A stretch of DNA of 64,000 bases from Butyricimonas synergistica DSM 23225 (GTDB lineage Bacteria; Bacteroidota; Bacteroidia; Bacteroidales; Marinifilaceae), in NCBI RefSeq assembly GCF_000379665.1, contig NZ_KB903359.1, forward strand, positions 573,816 to 637,815, read 5' to 3'. The notes beneath the pieces are model-generated. The model ran no database searches, had not been told where the DNA came from, and worked only from the letters and a program-made list of their open reading frames with translations. This document shows, piece by piece, positions 63,762 through 64,000 of the stretch (its first letter is position 1; the number at the start of each line of letters is the position of its first letter). Position numbers and translations under genes: made by a program.

Positions 63762-64000
63762 CTAATGAATAATCTCCATCTCTTCTATCAAATGTTTTGC
63801 TCCCGCGTATTTGTCTATGATAAAAAGCACGTAACGGATATCAACCGCTATATTCCGGCAAATCTCGGGACTGTATTGCATATCTGACATCACCCCTTCC
63901 CACGCACGGTCGAAGTTCAGACCGATCAGATTGCCTTCCGCATCCAACACCGGACTACCGGAATTTCCGCCGGTCGTGTGGTTGGTAGCAATAAAGCATA
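63762..64000 (-). CDS. S46-family dipeptidyl-peptidase, C-terminal fragment (DPP11-like)
   Basis: 78 C-terminal residues; the gene continues past the window end. The fragment begins CFIATNHTTGGNSGSPV, which contains the catalytic Ser of the chymotrypsin-like S46 fold, and continues GLNFDRAWEGVMSD and DIRYVLFIIDKYAGA. The residue 18 after the catalytic Ser is Arg, which in Porphyromonas DPP11 (Arg673, Ser655) sets Asp/Glu specificity; DPP7 has Gly there. Expected in the periplasm. Confidence 0.9.
   Translation of the reverse strand, partial: CFIATNHTTGGNSGSPVLDAEGNLIGLNFDRAWEGVMSDMQYSPEICRNIAVDIRYVLFIIDKYAGAKHLIEEMEIIH

Overview
The window reads as ordinary chromosome of a Bacteroidales bacterium, and gene order and protein flavour suggest Odoribacteraceae (Butyricimonas/Odoribacter); the genus is a guess. 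Support for the phylum comes from the sequence: many genes are preceded by the Bacteroidetes promoter pattern (TTTG, about 19 bp, TAnnTTTG), lipoproteins carry acidic residues after the lipobox Cys, and there are two TonB-dependent receptors, a membrane pyrophosphatase, an S46 dipeptidyl-peptidase and the purH-mreBCD-mrdA-rodA block. I see no rRNA, tRNA, CRISPR array, insertion sequence or prophage.

Layout. 1-10.2 kb: PepD dipeptidase (5' end off the window), free-Met sulfoxide reductase, a TPR protein, an unrecognised 386-aa protein, a TPR lipoprotein, divergent radical-SAM genes ygiQ and rimO, and the ion-pumping pyrophosphatase hppA. 10.3-16.3 kb: a nitroreductase, a TonB-dependent receptor, then a three-gene signalling operon of a LytS-type kinase that has lost its catalytic residues, an intact paralogue, and a LytTR response regulator. 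16.4-22 kb: an arsenic operon (arsR, thioredoxin-fold protein, arsF, arsG, arsD, arsA, acr3, thioredoxin) with two matching candidate ArsR operators. It combines classic arsenite efflux with the arsEFG-type module known for aromatic arsenicals.

22.2-25.3 kb (minus): two histidine-degradation genes. 25.4-32.6 kb (minus): purH and the rod-shape/elongasome genes. 32.8-36 kb: a small membrane protein, an ECF sigma factor with a membrane-anchored protein ending in an outer-membrane barrel, and an AT-rich lipoprotein. 36-39 kb: aminopeptidase P and an XRE regulator facing each other across 650 bp that hold five TTACA-nn-TGTAA palindromes. 39.1-54.4 kb (minus): pyrD/pyrK, uvrA, rpsF-rpsR-rplI, an operon of mltG, NdpA-like, DUF3078 and SDR genes, a TPR protein, gyrA and a metallo-hydrolase.

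54.4-64 kb: an RsmI-like methylase and thiD; then an iron/peroxide neighbourhood (reverse rubrerythrin, a PerR/Fur regulator with a perfect 21-bp palindrome at its promoter, a small membrane protein, a TonB-dependent receptor, a surface lipoprotein, superoxide dismutase); a P-loop ATPase; and the C-terminal end of an S46 dipeptidyl-peptidase whose Arg at Ser+18 points to the DPP11 (Asp/Glu) type. The most interesting items are the dead kinase paired with a live one, the ars operon and its operators, and the XRE palindrome cluster.
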